Assembly (NCBI GenBank): GCA_023512835.1 | Contig: CM042092.1 | Coordinates: 6,325,293 to 6,389,292, forward strand | DNA: 64,000 nt | DNA from: Taxillus chinensis | Taxonomy: Eukaryota; Streptophyta; Magnoliopsida; Santalales; Loranthaceae | Direction of reading: 5' to 3' | In this document: positions 1 to 12,192 of the stretch, in pieces | How positions within the stretch are numbered: position 1 is the stretch's first letter | Layout: each line of letters starts with the position of its first letter | Translations under genes and position numbers: made by a program | Notes under the pieces: model-generated | What the model saw: only the letters and a program-made list of their open reading frames with translations | Database searches by the model: none | Told to the model about the DNA's origin: nothing

Positions 1-1026
1 TTCATTTTCAGATAGTTCTTTGGCGTGAGTGTACAGGGTTTTTAGCCTTGTTAATGAAGGATCGCCAGGCTTCTCGACCACTTCTGGATCTGCATTTGGG
101 TAAGGAACCACAGGGTAAGAAGTCATGTTACCATATTTTCTAAAGAACATAATTGGAGTTGCATGCGAAGAACCCTATAGAGAAGGCTTGATGAATGGGA
201 AAAGAAAAAACTGTGGCAAATAAATCATAGCGACACTTCCTAATCAACAACAACAAAAAATAAATAAATAAAACTTCTATGATTTTTTGCGGTTAATGGT
301 TGTGAGAAATCACGTTTGTTTTCAATAACAATAAGACAACTGTCGCAGATCGAAAACAAATACAGAAGGTGTGACAAGGAAAAACAACATTGTATAGAAG
401 CCATTTGGCACATACAATTATACAAGCAAAGTTGTAATAAGACAAAGCTAATAAATAAACAAACAAACCCACAAGTGTTTCAAATTTGCATGTCCAATTC
501 AAAATATTTACACCATTCCTTTTTAGACATGCACAGTATCAGCAACATAAATGATGGTACTCCTGCATAACAAATTGACAAGCTTATAGGACAGAACGCC
601 ATACAGAAACAAACAACACAATTTATGTGGCATTCTAACGGTAACTTCCCAGATTAAAAAAACAAAATCAAAACCCACAAAAAGACAATGCAAAATTTCA
701 AAACACATTGTTGACCTTAACAATTCATTACAGATAACAGGTTATGCGTTTAAAAAAAAAAACCAAAACACAAACACAAACAAAACGAAAAATTAATAAA
801 TCAAACATATAAACACATGAGACCCTAACAATTCAATTCACCACAGTTTTAGCAACCCAACAACAACAACAACAACAACAAAAAGTTGGTGGCACGGACT
901 GCTTAGGAGTCTCTTGTGTAGCTTGTTGATTTCGTTGAGGACTTCTTCCTGCTCCTTTCGGAGGCGATCGAGTTCCTTGGCGCCTTCCATGATCGCGAAA
1001 TCGGGGGACGAAGACGACGACGACAT
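1..1026 (-). CDS. SGF29: SGF29-like SAGA-associated factor, 5' part (gene runs off left edge)
   Basis: CDS exons read on the minus strand: exon 1 1026..900 and exon 2 89..1 (continues beyond the window), separated by an 810-bp GT-AG intron. Exon 1 starts with a serine run and an acidic/basic helix (KELDRLRKEQEEVLNEINKL); exon 2 continues with NPEVVEKPGDPSLTRLK and LYTHAKELSENE. This is the N-terminal coiled-coil segment I recognise from plant SGF29 proteins. In the family this segment precedes a C-terminal tandem Tudor domain that reads H3K4 methylation and anchors the SAGA histone acetyltransferase complex in the nucleus; the Tudor part is outside the window. The exon 1 donor splits a codon after the first base and the phase is restored exactly by exon 2. 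The ATG at 1026 is the first in frame. The upstream DNA carries GAG/CT repeats typical of plant leaders. Identity rests on remembered similarity over about 70 residues. Confidence 0.82.
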
Positions 1027-1340
1027 CGATTCAAAACTTCAAATTCGACGTACAAAGGGTGCTGCAAAGGAGAACGAAGGCGACCGCGATCGACGGCTAT
1101 TTCAGTGGTGAGAGTTTTGCAGCAACATCGTGGATCGATCCGAGCGCGCGAGTGAGTGCGATCCGAGGAGACAAGTCTCCCCCGCCTCTCTCTCTCTCCT
1201 CCTCCTCCTCCTCCTCCTCCCCTCTCATCGGACCCTTTAGATTCTCCTTCGATTCCGTGCGATGCCACGTGGCGAGATTTGTTGGCTCCTCGGTACTGTG
1301 TCCCACAGACCCTCACCTAATCTATTGTTCGTTCTTGGGC

Positions 1341-1392
<52 letters not shown>

Positions 1393-1436
1393 ACCTGGCC
1401 AAACGTAGTACGTAAAAGACAGTAACTTTGTTGCCT
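1027..1436 (-). promoter_or_regulatory. SGF29 5' leader/proximal promoter with GAG and CT microsatellites
   Basis: GC-richer stretch immediately upstream of the SGF29 start. A (TCC)n tract lies at about 1189-1220 and a long (CT)n tract at 1344-1389, read as GAG and GA repeats in the gene's own direction. Such pyrimidine/purine tracts are common in plant 5' leaders and core promoters. The transcription start cannot be fixed from sequence alone. Confidence 0.5.
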
Positions 1437-3350
1437 TACATTGTTATTGTTATATGGTTGGTTGGGTTTGAGGATGGGGGTGGACCGGTGGAGTCGAGAA
1501 TGTGATTTGGGGAGCTTCTGGTTTGTTTGTCCAATGTGGTTGGTGGATCTGTTATGTTATGTGTTTGGAAAAATGAAAATTTTAAAAAAAGTGTTCCCCC
1601 AACGTGGTTTTTTATTTTTTTTTCCCGTGACAATCAATAAATTTGATAATTCAAAAATGAGAAAGTTTAGTCGTAAGAAACTTCTTTAAGTACGTTTTAT
1701 TGGTGTAATAGTTTGATGAAGTATCACTTGTAATTTTATCAAAACTGTAGTAGTGCGTAAAGTGTTTACATAAAAGAAATTTGTATATATATATATATAG
1801 TATTATCTTTTAAAAATATATTTAAATCATTGTTAAATTTAAAACTGAAGATTAACTTAATTTGACATTCATTTTAATTATTAAATTTGATTAAATTACT
1901 TAAAAGGATAAACCTATTTTATCACATGAACAGTATGCATTAATGTGAGCTATGTCCGTGCCATTGGTCCCATTTGTGTTCACCAATTACTAAATAATTA
2001 GTATATTATTTAGTATTTGAGCACCCTTCCTTTTAAAAAAAATTAATATAATTTATTCACTATTGCATGACATTATTGATAGTAACTGTAACCTCTTTAT
2101 TTCAACTAAAATCTTCCATATCTCATGTTTCACCTGATCTTACCTTGACCGATAAAAGATTAATTACTAGGAAAAAAACTTCTAATAAATTTAAAACTAA
2201 TTTGAATCCATCCAACCTAGAACTATAAATAGTCTAATTTCAATCGGAGTGAAATTAGACATAAACATGCCCATGTTGCCAAATGAACAGTTTTATTTTT
2301 AAGCTTTGTGAAGTGATTTTTATATGTTAATAAATAGTTTGGCTTTACATTTTTTGGCTTTAGGTTTGTCAAAAATTAAATTGAAGTTTGATTATAATTG
2401 AAGATTAATTAAAGCTTTGTTTTTACTATAGATTATGGTTATGAATGTATACATTTTTTCTTCCTTATCAGTTTTGTTTTATTATATTAATTTCAATTAC
2501 CTAACTGTTAACCTAAAATAAAAATTTAAGAAGTCTAAGTTATGCATGTAGGTTAAGCATACCACATAGTTTAGATGATTTACACTAAACATATAAATAT
2601 CTACTATCGCAAATGATTATCGGCAACTTATTTAATCAATAAAGCATGTTAGAATGAATTACATTATCTAAACCACCCTCCAAATAAAAGACAATTAACA
2701 AATTCAAACATATTCATTACAGCTCTAAATAGGAGTTTAACTATACATAGTCAAAGAAAATAACAATACGAATTTCACAAAAATAATGCAAAAATTAAAT
2801 TTAAGAGTGTTAAAAGGGAAGCTAATAAAAATTTCAGAAATATAAGCCCAAACCCTTCTTCTTCTTCTTTGTTGTACTCATTAAAATAGCTATGGATAAT
2901 CAATACACGTGCAAGAGTGAAATCCTAAATAACTAATAAGTACTAGTATTTATGGAGTAGCAAATATGTTTTATCATATTTACACTTAACTCATATCCAA
3001 AATTAAAACAATGAATAAACTATGCTACCAAACCCATTATCTATTGTAATAGGTTATATAATTTTGGATAACTCGATCAAGTAAAACTCTCTATAGGCAA
3101 TTATGAATTGAATGACCTAATTCTAGTATAAATATAGAAACCGGGCAAGTTGTTGCTTTGCACAGGCAAGCGCTAATGACCTAACAAACAATTAATAGTG
3201 GATGAAAGGTGAAGGTGATATTGGTCATTAATATGTATGGCTTGGATATAATTGAGGAGATTGTTATAACATGGGACCAATTAGGCTCCAGATTTGTCGA
3301 TAATAATGGATTTGTATGGGAGAAAAGGGTTCAACATTTTAATCAATATG

Positions 3351-3351
3351 T

Positions 3352-3403
<52 letters not shown>
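3351..3403. repeat. Compound microsatellite (TA)n(GA)n
   Basis: A TA dinucleotide run (about 3351-3377) passes directly into a GA run (to 3403). No gene is nearby. Confidence 0.9.
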
Positions 3404-4076
3404 ATTAGGTAAATACTTGTGTTTGAGTAAGGTTGAGAGTTAGTCTCTTGATGGTATTGAAAATATTTAAATGATAATGTGATTATTGATATAAGCGTTT
3501 TAATTATAATTAAATTGTTTAAGATCTGGAGGGATATTATTAATATTTGAGTGAATTAAATGAATTTTTGGGTATTTATAAATAAGAGATTATTATTATT
3601 GATTAAATAAATAAATAAAAGAAATATAAAATAAAAGAAAAGGAGAAGAACATAGTACATACCTTGTTTCACATTTTACATTATAGGCTTAGTGAGGGGG
3701 GAGAAGGGATTTAGGATTTCAATGTTTCAAGTGATCAAATATTTGAGGCTTAATCTAGATAGGTCGTTTTACCTTCCTACACCAATTGATTAGATAGTTT
3801 TTGCATAGATTGTGTAAAAAAAAATGGATACATATGACGAATCCTAGAATTTGGGGATTTTACAAATTAATGTTATATGATGAAACTAATGATATCATGT
3901 TGTTCAAAATGATGATTTTAGAATTTCTATGTAAAATTTGTATAAAACATCTAATTATATTGAAAGATATTTAAGAAATATGAATTAAGGGTGATTTTGG
4001 GGAATTACCCAAGTGTTTGGTTGAAATCAACATAAAACGTGTTTTATGATATATATATATATATATGTATATTTAT

Positions 4077-4163
4077 ACGGGCCAAAATTTATAGGCTCAA
4101 CTCGCAAAAAAACACAGGCCGACCTACCTGGCCCGCAGGCCAGCAGCCCGTTTAACACTCCTA
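4077..4163 (-). mobile_element. Fragment of a hAT-type non-autonomous element
   Basis: Read on the minus strand this begins TAGGAGTGTTAAACGGGC and ends with GCGAGTTGAGCCTATAAATT. Both blocks recur in the more complete element at 52081-52448 (TAGGGATGTTAAACGGAC and GCGAGCTGAGCCTATAAATT). Only one terminus is present; the other side abuts a TA-rich run at about 4050-4070, so the copy is truncated or eroded. Confidence 0.6.
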
Positions 4164-6420
4164 CCCCACGCACAACTTGACCAATATCGATAATATTAGG
4201 AATTTCAAATTTTGAAATTTGAGAGGATATAGGAAAATGATATATTGATTAAAATGACATTGCAATAAAAATATAAATGAAATAAAATTAGAGTATTATT
4301 AATTAAAATTAAGTTAAATATTACTTTAGCTTAAATTTTTAGCAAATAAAAATTAGAGATGCTGGACTAAAAATATATATTTTTTACTTTAATAATTTAC
4401 TTTTTTAAAATACACTTTTTAATCTATCCATTTTATCCTCTGATGGATCGTAATTATGTATTAAATTTGGTAATAAATAAATTTACTTATAATTTAAAGT
4501 TGATGGATTTTAATCATCAATAGTTTACAACTAGACTGAAAAAATTCCTAGTAGTTTAAAATTATCTCAATTAAAATTAGTTTAAAATTGTATAAATTTA
4601 ATATTATGCCAGTATGATTATTTTTATCCCTATCGTTTACTCCATCGGATGGTATATGTGGACGTATAAGGTTATGGAGTTTTCGTTAATTCAGCGCAGC
4701 GTTGACGGCGGGAATGAAGTAAATGAGACGGCGTCGTCGTCGTTGGAATTAAAGTCGAAGTGGGGTCGACATCAACGACGTACGAGGTTGCTGTCGCAGC
4801 AACTACTGGACTGGTCAGTGGTCGCCTACAATTTTGTATTATACAGGCGGCGATGCCGGAAATTTGGGACGGCAGGTGGGAGAGGGGCTCCGGCGCGATC
4901 TAGATTTTGGTGTAATCTGTAGTTTGGGGATGTGAATATGGCACTGGCGATGACCGATGATCATATATATGGTGGTGCACAGTTTCGTGGTGTGAAAATA
5001 AAAATATAATTGTGGTCCAATTGATGAGTGATGATGACAAGGATTGATGATGGCACGCAAATGGCAATGCTCTCTGGAGACTGGGTCGGGTGGTGGTGAA
5101 ACGCTAGCTGGTGCTGGCATGGACTAGCAGTGGTGATGACCAATTCTACAGAGACGTGAGAGGTGAAAGAGAATGAACTTGACGTGATAATATTATATGT
5201 TGACCTTGTAATTTGATAAGACTTATTCTTACGAATAAGATGCATGTAACATGAGTCTTTGAATATAGATATTTTACTTAATTGTTTGAATTATTAAACA
5301 TATAATATCACTTATAATTTATTTAATTTTGAAAATATAATATTTCATATAGTCTTTTTTAAATATTAACATTACATATTTTAATTATTGACTTTACTAG
5401 CAAATTTATATTTATATTTTATTTTTTAAATCAATTATATCATTTATCTGCGCTGGTCATGTCTGTTGTTGGCATCACTCTGTTTTTTTTTAAAAAAAAT
5501 TCAATTATTTTTTTTAAAAATATAAATTCAATTTTTATTTGGAACCAATTTTTTTTTATTATACCAACCCAATATATTTGGCATGTGGTTTTAAAATACA
5601 CATTCTTTTATGTTTTTTTTTAAACTACTCTTTCAAAATATTATTTTTCTTGAACCAAATAAAATATATTTTATAATATCAGGATTAAAATTCCAACTAA
5701 AATAAAGTAAAAGTTATGAAACAAAATAAAAAATCGAAAACACATACCAAACATGTCATATTTATTTATACTGCAGTTAAATTTTATATATATAGCTTTT
5801 ATATAATTATTATTTGATTATACAATGTTGGTATAAATTGTGATTTAATAAAAAAATTTAAGATAGAAAAGTAATTATATCACCAAAGTTAATTTACAGT
5901 AACCGTACATTACTTTATGCTTAAAAAACAATGCACTAATTTACTTTTTTTACCTATCAGTTTTTTAACATATATTTTAAGCTCTGGTCGAGTGGAGGTA
6001 AATGCTCCTTACTCTCTCTGTTGTGACATTTCTTTTTTTTTTTTTTTTTTTTGGGTCAATGCCCTAAGAGATAAGGAACACTGACAGGGGGGGAGATAAA
6101 AAAAAGTTTCATAAATTAAACAGGGTAATTATTTATATATAAAAATATTATTTGACCTTTGAGTATCAAACCTGCTTTTGGTGGTTTATAAATTTTAAAG
6201 AAATAAATAATTTTGTTAAAAAAAAAGGTGAAGGCATATTTTCCTGTCTGCTTTTAGACTTTTAGTGTAAGATAAGGTTCATTTGTCTAAGACATTTTTA
6301 AATACATTTTCCTTTTTAAAGGTTCATTTGCTTCTTCTTTTTTTTCTTTAGTGTAAAATAATAGGTTTAAAGAAATTAAACATATTATTTTTGTTTAAAA
6401 ATAAGAAGCTGTCGAGTGTC

Positions 6421-7601
6421 TGGACTCGGTCACGTGGCCGTTTTGAAAACCCTCACATTTATTATTAATGTTTCTTTGTTTCCCGGTCTCTCTGTTCAGT
6501 TCTTCAGTTGCTTCAGAATTCGTTTTCATTGATCTCCGACAACCTCGGTGGCGTTTGTTGTGTCGGATTCTCCGAGTTTGATAGCCGAAACTCTCTGCAA
6601 TTCGCGGACTCTTCTGAGGTTTTTAATTTCTAGGGTTTCTGGGTCTTGGGCTTGAAGTTATTATTATTATTTTTGGGTTCATTTTCACATATGTAGACCC
6701 ATTAATGTTTGATTTTCATGCTTATAACTTGTTAGTAGGTTAATTTGATGTATGCCCAATTCACATATAAGGTTTTCGGTATGAAAACTTACTACTGAAA
6801 TTTACTTTTTTTTTTTAAAATGAAATTTGAACTTTTTTCCTCCTCTTGGGATGCTTTCATTTGCCCAAAAATATATTTAAAAATAACAATGTAGGGCTGT
6901 GGCCTGGTTTGGGAATGTTCAGTGGTGTTGTGTGTCTATTTACTATCATGTGCTCCATTTAAGAGGGAGACTATCAATTCCAGCGAGCTTATACAATTTT
7001 GATGCTAGAACAGAGAAGACGTGAGATGTAACAAAGCAGTAACATTGGAGAATATGTATCTGTAATCTGACTCGAGTACTTGTTTTAGTTCCGAGCAGTG
7101 ATTCCTACTATATTGATTAGAGACTTAGATAGGGTGTTTAGGGGATTTCTTCCTTGCATATACACAAGCAGATATTTGTTTTTATAAATAGACATATTCT
7201 TATAATTGGTCGTAAAATGACAAAAATAAACTCCCCTAAACACCAAATTGGTGTTTTAGACTGGTGTTTATAAACAAAAAAGAAACTCCCTCTTAGTTTT
7301 TTGTTGTTCTTGTAAGTACAAAATTAAACCATCACATTTTTTTTTTTTGTTTCTGATTAGATAATATTGTAGTGAAGGCATTGGAAAGATTGAAGCCATT
7401 GATTTTCTTTCAATGAAGAGATCAACTGGTATTTTGAAAGCATAATATGTATTACTTCGGTGCTTAATCCTTCCATGGTGTTTCCTTCCTCCTTTTGGAA
7501 TGCTGGAAACTGCATATATCACGAGTATGTGGAGCATCTACTGCCTGCTGGGTCTCAACTTTTATTTTCGTGATTGTGTGGTCTGAAGTTCTGTGAATAA
7601 A
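6421..7601 (+). promoter_or_regulatory. Promoter and 5' leader of the DUF707 gene, with a G-box
   Basis: A perfect G-box core CACGTG lies at 6431-6436. About 50-170 bases downstream comes a C/T-rich, GC-richer segment (6480-6620) that looks like a transcribed plant leader; TCTTCTGAG|GTTTTT near 6620 could be a leader-intron donor. Several ATGs with short frames lie between there and the CDS start at 7602, which also argues for a leader intron. A small inverted-repeat element sits inside this presumed intron at 7132-7245. The transcription start and leader splicing are inferred. Confidence 0.5.
7132..7245. mobile_element. Small inverted-repeat element (MITE-like) in DUF707 leader
   Basis: The left end reads GGGTGTTTAGGGGATTTC; the reverse complement of the right end reads GGTGTTTAGGGGAGTTTAT. 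About 75 bp separate the arms. Similar arms (GGGTGTTTGGAG...) bound the larger element in MAEA intron 1 at 30408-31336, so both probably belong to one family. I cannot see a convincing target duplication; the exact ends are uncertain by a few bases. Confidence 0.55.
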
Positions 7602-10399
7602 ATGGGAACCCCACTAAGAAGGTTTGTGAAGATGTCCTTTTCCCCTTTGTAATGGTTTGTTATGTATTTGCCATGCCACTTTGTAATGATTAATATCTTT
7701 TGGTCACAGTGGAAATTCAAGAACACCAAATGGAAAAATGAGGCTTCTCCTAACAACTTTTGTTGGAGCGGTGTGTGGTTTCTTTTTACGAGTATCATTT
7801 CCAACACTCTCATCGAACCAGGTAGATGACTTTGTATTTCCTTCAATTTTTATATATATGTCTGGATTTTTTTCCCAGTTATTTTAATATGCAGCTTCTG
7901 AATTAATCTTTCAATTTTATTTTTCTGTATTTCAACTCTTGGAAGATAAGCCTCCCCTCCAGCCTTTTCTCTTCTATTGACCTCACGTATGTTGAGGATA
8001 AGTATTCTGGCCTCTCAAATCAAGCATTTTTGAATGCTTGGTCATCTCTGAAGGGACGTGGAGGTGCTCGTAAATATGAACATTCAGAGGTACACTAAGA
8101 TTGTAAATATTTAAGGGATCAATATAATATCATGTAAAGGCTTTTTCATATCTTGACACTGCAAGACATTAGAAGCATTCTGCAACTTTCGATACGTCTA
8201 TAACTCAATATGTTGAAAAGAATAAAGATATGATATGTTACTTCTAACAAAGCCAAGCCTTCTTACTTAAAGCTAAAGATGTGACAATCTGTTTCCTTTA
8301 TAAAGCAAAGTGATTAGATCAGTTGTTTGAACGTGTATAAATTTGCTTCTCATCTCTGACAAGGTTGAAAACACAAAATGATGCTCAAAGCCCTTGCCAT
8401 AATAAGTTCTTCAGAACTCAGGCTTGATAAAAATATGCATATTATATTCTTCATTGTTCTCGTGTGTTAAGACAAAATAAAGGTCAGATATATTATTGCA
8501 GATTTGGGTTCCAACAAACCCTCGTGGTGCTGAAAGGTTACCCCCAGGTATTGTTGAATCGGAGTCAGATTTCTACTTGCACACATTTTGGGGTCTGCCT
8601 GATGAGGTGTGTGGGACTGCTGCTCTGAACATGCTTAGTATTGGACTATTAGTGCCAAGTAAACTCTCTTCCTATGTTATTTGGAATGTTTTTCATTCAC
8701 TGAGGTGGCTTTTGCAGGATTTGACTGTGAAACCTAAGTATCTCGTCACCTTTACAGTTGGTTATGATCAAAGGCACAATATAAATGCAGCTCTTAGAAA
8801 GGTTACATAAGGACTCCCTCCTTCCGCCTTTCTTTCTGTTGTTAGATCACTGATGAATATGTAATTTTTACAGTTCTCAGAGAACTTTACCATTCTATTA
8901 TTTCACTATGATGACCGGACAAGTGAATGGGAAGAATTTGAGTGGTCAAAACGAGCAATTCATGTGAGTGTTCGGAAGCAAACTAAATGGTTGGTAATCA
9001 TTGTTATGCTCCTTTATGATGCCTTAAACTTTTAACCATTTTAGTTTTTTTAAGGCGTGTATAACTTGTTTTTTTCCCACTTTCAATGCTTGAAATGTGG
9101 TCCAAGGTGGTATGCCAAACGCTTTTTGCATCCAGACATTGTGGCAGTCTATGACTACATCTTTATATGGGATGAGGACCTAGGGGTGGAGCATTTTGAT
9201 GCAGAAGAGTGAGTCTTGGTGAAGTATTATTGTGTCCTTGATGAAAGTGCTATTTAAAATCAATAGGATTATAAGATACCAATTCATCTGTATGTCAGAT
9301 ATATAAAATTAGTGAGAAAGCATGGTTTAAAAATCTCCCAACCTGGTTTAGAAGAAAGTTTGTACACATGGCAGATGACAATGAGGAGAGCAGAGGGTGA
9401 AGTACACAAGTAAGAATGAAGTTGATGAACCCAGCCCAATCACTTGATGAATTTGTTTATTTATGACTTGGTGATTTTTCTTTTCCCTTTTTCTGCAGGG
9501 AAGCCAGGGAGAGAGATGGTTGGTGCACTGATCCACACTTGCCTCCATGTGCAGCGTATGTTCCATTTACAAGTCTATGTATTTGGACAGCTTCCCATTC
9601 AGAAACTGCTATTATAAATTATCCTTGCTAATTAATTAAGAGTTGAATATTTAGGTTTGTAGAAATCATGGCTACCGTCTTTTCTCGAGATTCTTGGCGA
9701 TGTGTCTGGTATATGATTCAGGTACATGCAGATTTTTCTTTAACCTTGTCGTTGGATACCCCATTTATTCATTTGTACTCAGGCCTGATTTTGTTTTTCC
9801 CACGTCATTGCAGAATGACTTGGTTCATGGTTGGGGATTAGATTTTGCACTTAGGAAATGCGTAGAGGTTAGCCACGAGTGCTTATCTTTTTTATTTCTG
9901 TTTTCCTGGATACAGAATTATTTTGTTTTGTGTTTATGTCTGTAAGTAACTATAATCATGTGGGTAATGGCTTATTTATATCACTTTCAACAGCCTGCTC
10001 ATGAGAAAATAGGAGTTGTAGATGCTCAGTGGATTGTTCATCAAGGTCTTCCTTCTCTTGGGAACCAGGTACAAACTTAAGAAAAGCTAGTGGTGGTAAC
10101 AAAATGGACGGGGTTCTGGAACTCAGTCCCAATCCAGAGTCAATCCCGAAGCAGGGGTCCCTAAGTCCCTCAGGCAATCCATCAGTCCTACCATGCTTTG
10201 ATGGCTTGACCTGTCTCCTGGTCCTGGCTTGGCATTGGGAACCCCCCCGCCCAGCATTATTTTACTACTATACGCTTTTGCAGAATGATGTGTGTGTGTA
10301 TATATATATCTATATCTTTCTCGTCACAGGGGCAAGCAGAAGAAGGGAAAGCACCTTGGGAAGGAGTATGTTCACTCCCTTTTACCTTTTATTCTCTCT

Positions 10400-10473
<74 letters not shown>

Positions 10474-10607
10474 TAAGTTTTGAACCATGTCAGGTGAGAG
10501 AGAGGTGTAGAAAAGAATGGGGGATGTTTCAAGCTCGAATGAGTGATGCCGAAAATGCTTACTTTGAGGCTGTGAAAATAAGGCGGCACAATTCCACGGT
10601 TGGTTAG
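7602..10607 (+). CDS. DUF707 family type II membrane protein (398 aa, 14 exons)
   Basis: CDS exons: 7602-7621, 7710-7821, 7946-8089, 8502-8606, 8718-8801, 8874-8989, 9107-9208, 9299-9409, 9499-9555, 9655-9721, 9814-9867, 9994-10068, 10330-10365, 10494-10607. All junctions are GT-AG and in phase, giving 398 residues, the family's usual size. The N-terminus has a short basic stretch followed by a hydrophobic segment (about residues 17-33), suggesting a type II signal anchor. The luminal domain holds the conserved PTNPRGAERLPPG, FHYD, WWYAKRFLHPDIV, IWDEDLG (D216-E217-D218), ISQPGL and HGWGLDFALRKCVEPAHEKIGVVDAQW blocks typical of Pfam DUF707 (PF05212). The acidic triad and fold class recall Golgi glycosyltransferases, but no reaction is established as far as I know. 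Older annotations name this family after lysine-ketoglutarate reductase trans-splicing; that label should not be read as a function. The start ATG is the first in frame and matches the family N-terminus. Confidence 0.92.
10393..10471. repeat. (CT)n(GT)n microsatellite in last DUF707 intron
   Basis: A long CT run switches to a GT run and ends 22 bases before the acceptor of the final exon at 10494. It makes up most of the 128-bp intron 13 and probably supplies its pyrimidine tract. Confidence 0.9.
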
Positions 10608-12192
10608 TTATATGCTGCAGAGACAGGAGACACTGTACAATTAATTGACTACTGTTAGGCTATTAAGGGGTCTCCCTCTCTTATTAGGCTATTATGCAAT
10701 GGGTTTATGACTAAAATCGCGAATTCAACCGAATAATAATAATATTTATTTATTTATTATTTTTAATTTATGTTTTTATTTATTTATTTAAGAAATACTT
10801 AATTTATTGTGTTTGTGAATTATATTATTTAATTTTAAAATTTTAAAATTATAAATTTAATATATTAGAATTGATATTTAATTTATTTTTTTGTTTTTTT
10901 ATCATTTTAACTTAAAAAAAATTAAGTCATAAATCAAATTAAATTAAATTAATTTAAACCGATAATCTTTCTGATTTAAATTGAATAATTTCGATTCGAC
11001 TAAATAGGTCTGGTTTGGTGTGATTCTGTTTAAATTGAAAAATATTAATTTGATTTTAAAAATGATAAAAATTGAAATGATTTCACTAAAGTTTCTTTTT
11101 CTATTTCGGCTTAGCCAAAGAATTTGATTTTGAAATCAGATCATTCAAGTAACCTATTGAATGAGAGGCCCAAAACGCATTAGCCTGATGGAGGTCTAAA
11201 CCAAAACTCGGTGCGTGTTTGTAAAAAAAGGGTTGGATTTTGATGATACTGAAACGTAATTCGGAAAAATAAGAAAAAAAAATGATACGGAATTGAAAAT
11301 TAGAACAAATTTTGAGTGTTCATGGAATAAAAAATGAGTTTCTAATGTAAATACGAAATTCAAAATTAAATAATTTTATTCCTGAGCATCAAATAGGTTT
11401 TTATGCCTTGATGAAAAGCTTGGTTGTGTTTTGTTTTTAAATTTCAATATATAATTTATTTTAAATTAATAAAATATAAATCTACTTATTTTTAAAAAAT
11501 ACATAATATTGTTAGCTATTTATTAAAATTAATTATGTTATTAATTAATAATTAAAGTATAAAGTTAATTTTTTAATTTTCCAACCTATCATTTAAGTCT
11601 TAACATGTAATTTTTTTGTTTTCACTTTAATTATATATATATACATATATAATTTATTATAGTAAAAGTCAAAGATAAATTGATAAACAAAATTATGAAA
11701 TTTACTTACTCTTAATTATTCATTATATCGAATTAAATAAATGAATAAAAAAGTTTAAAAATAAATAAATTATAAAATTAAATTTACCAATATAGCTTAA
11801 AATTAAATTACAATAATTACATTAAAAAACAATTATGGTATTTAAGATTTTTAAAGAAATATTAAGTAATCTGATTTTATAAATTCATGTTTTTTATATA
11901 ATAATATATATATTACAGGAGATTTTGAGTATGAGTTATGACCAACCAAGTTACAAATAAACACACAGGAGAGAACCAAATTATTAGCCTGCCTCCAAAT
12001 AAACAAACACAGGTGATCTTTCTTCATTGTACGAGGAATCAAACGAATGGCTTCATTTAATTTTAATCTCAGTGAATGTATGGTGAGAACCAAACTCTGC
12101 TGCTCCAAAATCGACAGCCTGCCCCTCCTCCCTACTCACTATTTTGGCATCGGATTTTCCAACAAGAGGGTGTTTGCAATAACTAGCTACAA
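10608..12192. other. AT-rich spacer between convergent DUF707 and TruB genes
   Basis: It holds the 3' ends of two convergent genes. Runs of TTTA/ATAA repeats lie at 10730-10800 and the rest is AT-rich without coding signal. The 79-codon plus-strand frame at 12047-12286 is the antisense shadow of the last TruB exon. Confidence 0.7.

Larger units (their letters stand above)
1437..6420. other. AT-rich intergenic spacer between divergent SGF29 and DUF707 genes
   Basis: No gene can be supported here. The DNA is AT-rich with stop codons in all frames. It contains a (TA)n(GA)n microsatellite, a fragment of a hAT-type element and a GC-richer island at about 4680-5130. The longest frames in the island (102 and 93 codons) show no family features. 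The rest is unstructured as far as I can see. Confidence 0.7.

Noticed and set aside
4614..5245. GC-richer island with frames of 102, 93 and 94 codons
   Set aside because: Overlapping frames on both strands without conserved motifs or plausible splice partners; likely non-coding or repeat-derived.
10029..10607. 192-codon continuous plus frame at the end of DUF707
   Set aside because: It reads through two introns, including a microsatellite. Splicing at 10068/10330 and 10365/10494 restores the family sequence.
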